NCBI GenBank assembly: GCA_021851885.1
Contig: JAJZBS010000015.1
Span: 1 to 38,819, forward strand
DNA: 38,819 bases
Reading direction: 5' to 3'
DNA from: Actinomycetes bacterium
GTDB lineage: Bacteria > Actinomycetota > Acidimicrobiia > Acidimicrobiales > JAMCQF01
Below are positions 38,408-38,819 of the stretch, one piece after another. The first letter of the stretch is position 1; each line of letters starts with the position of its first letter. The notes below the pieces were generated by a model, which did not search any database, was not told the origin of the DNA, and saw nothing but the letters and a program-made list of their open reading frames with translations. A program made the translations under genes and the position numbers.

Positions 38408-38819
38408 TCAATTCTTCCACTGTGCAACGAGGGTTTCGGTTTGCCCGGAGGCAGTGGTGTTGTTCCCGGCCGCCAGGCAGAAGGTCGGGCTTGTGCACGA
38501 GATTGCGTTCAGGTCGTTCGAGCTACTCCCGGGGTTCGGGCTGGAGACCACCGACCAAGCGGTTCCGTCCCAGCTCTCCACGAGCGTGTCGTTGTGACCG
38601 GGCGCGTAGGAATCTGCCCCGGCCGCCATGCAGAACGTCGCGCTCGTGCACGAGACAGCATTCAGGTAGTTCCCGTAGCTCCCCGTGTTCTCCTTCGGGC
38701 TGGACACAACCGACCAAGCGGTTCCGTCCCACTGCTCAACGAGGGAGTCTGCGTAGCCCGATCCGTTCGCAGATGAGCCGACTGCCACACAAAGCGTCGC
38801 ACTGGTGCACGAAATGCCT
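38408..38819 (-). CDS. WDGTxW-repeat protein, 3' part (gene continues past the window)
   Basis: The reading frame is open from the right edge to the stop at 38,410-38,408, giving 136 codons plus one base before the stop. Two and a half repeats of ~45 residues are visible, each with SCTSxTFCxAAG, then TLVExWDGTAWSVVSSP and a short Ser/Asn/Gly-rich spacer. The repeats recall beta-propeller-like modules found in many actinobacterial extracellular proteins. The last repeat ends TLVAQWKN. The true start lies beyond 38,819; the GTG at 38,788 is internal to a repeat. GC is lower than in the element, consistent with host sequence. No enzymatic motif is seen. Confidence 0.8.
   Translation of the reverse strand, partial: GISCTSATLCVAVGSSANGSGYADSLVEQWDGTAWSVVSSPKENTGSYGNYLNAVSCTSATFCMAAGADSYAPGHNDTLVESWDGTAWSVVSSPNPGSSSNDLNAISCTSPTFCLAAGNNTTASGQTETLVAQWKN

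Noticed and set aside
1-38819. CRISPR array, insertion sequence or rRNA/tRNA genes
   Set aside because: No regularly spaced repeats, no transposase with terminal repeats and no tRNA or rRNA pattern were seen on reading either strand.

Overview
This window is GC-rich (roughly 65-70% by eye), tightly packed, and full of ATGA/GTGA gene overlaps and GTG starts. Together with the protein families present, this points to a high-GC actinobacterium. Most of the window (about 1-37,300) reads as the right-hand part of an integrative and conjugative element (ICE) of the actinobacterial MobF-relaxase/type IV secretion kind. The last 1.2-1.5 kb looks like host chromosome, visibly lower in GC and carrying a WDGTxW-repeat protein. 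The left end of the element is outside the window.

Layout. (1) 1-3396: an arsenic/organoarsenic module. A leftward arsI-like C-As lyase gene is coupled to a DHA2-type MFS exporter gene. Rightward run arsR, arsM and a second methyltransferase gene. Similar operator-like sequences lie between arsI and arsR and in front of arsM. (2) 3397-5782: the remnant of a PLDc_N-type membrane gene, a bacitracin-type ABC ATPase and permease, and a short AraC-type regulator. (3) 5835-10,397, leftward: a TrwC/TraI-type relaxase-helicase, a small two-helix membrane protein and a resolvase-like protein without the catalytic serine. (4) 10,560-12,416: a TetR regulator divergent from a methyltransferase with a near-ideal, probably leaderless promoter, then a second copy of the short AraC regulator. 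(5) 12,737-35,386, rightward: the transfer module. It encodes an ArdC-type antirestriction protein, a PrimPol-type primase, a DUF2637 membrane/HTH protein, a ParB-like protein, a VirB8-like candidate, a bifunctional cell-wall hydrolase, two tandem pilin-like proteins, a TrbL/VirB6-like channel protein, a VirB3/VirB4-N-like protein, a separate VirB4 ATPase, a VirD4/TraG coupling protein, SSB, a giant methylase-helicase with a smaller gene nested in its 5' part, and DUF4913 and small accessory proteins. (6) 35,609-37,594: a large serine recombinase whose last ~110 residues look like the end of an unrelated host protein, marking the probable right attachment junction.

How the parts fit. The recombinase integrates and excises the element. 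The relaxase nicks and leads the strand, the coupling protein hands it to the split VirB4-type channel, and the hydrolase opens the peptidoglycan. ArdC, SSB and the methylase-helicase probably protect and process incoming DNA. The arsenic and ABC genes are cargo.

The most unusual signal is a short repeated element, consensus GGCGCACCTGACCGGC or a GCGCACCTG core followed by a small hairpin. It occurs once in nearly every gap longer than about 40 bp in the transfer module, and also, on the other strand, directly in front of the relaxase start. Genes joined by overlapping stop/start codons lack it. It looks like an element-wide RNA or DNA control site, and I do not recognise it as a named family.
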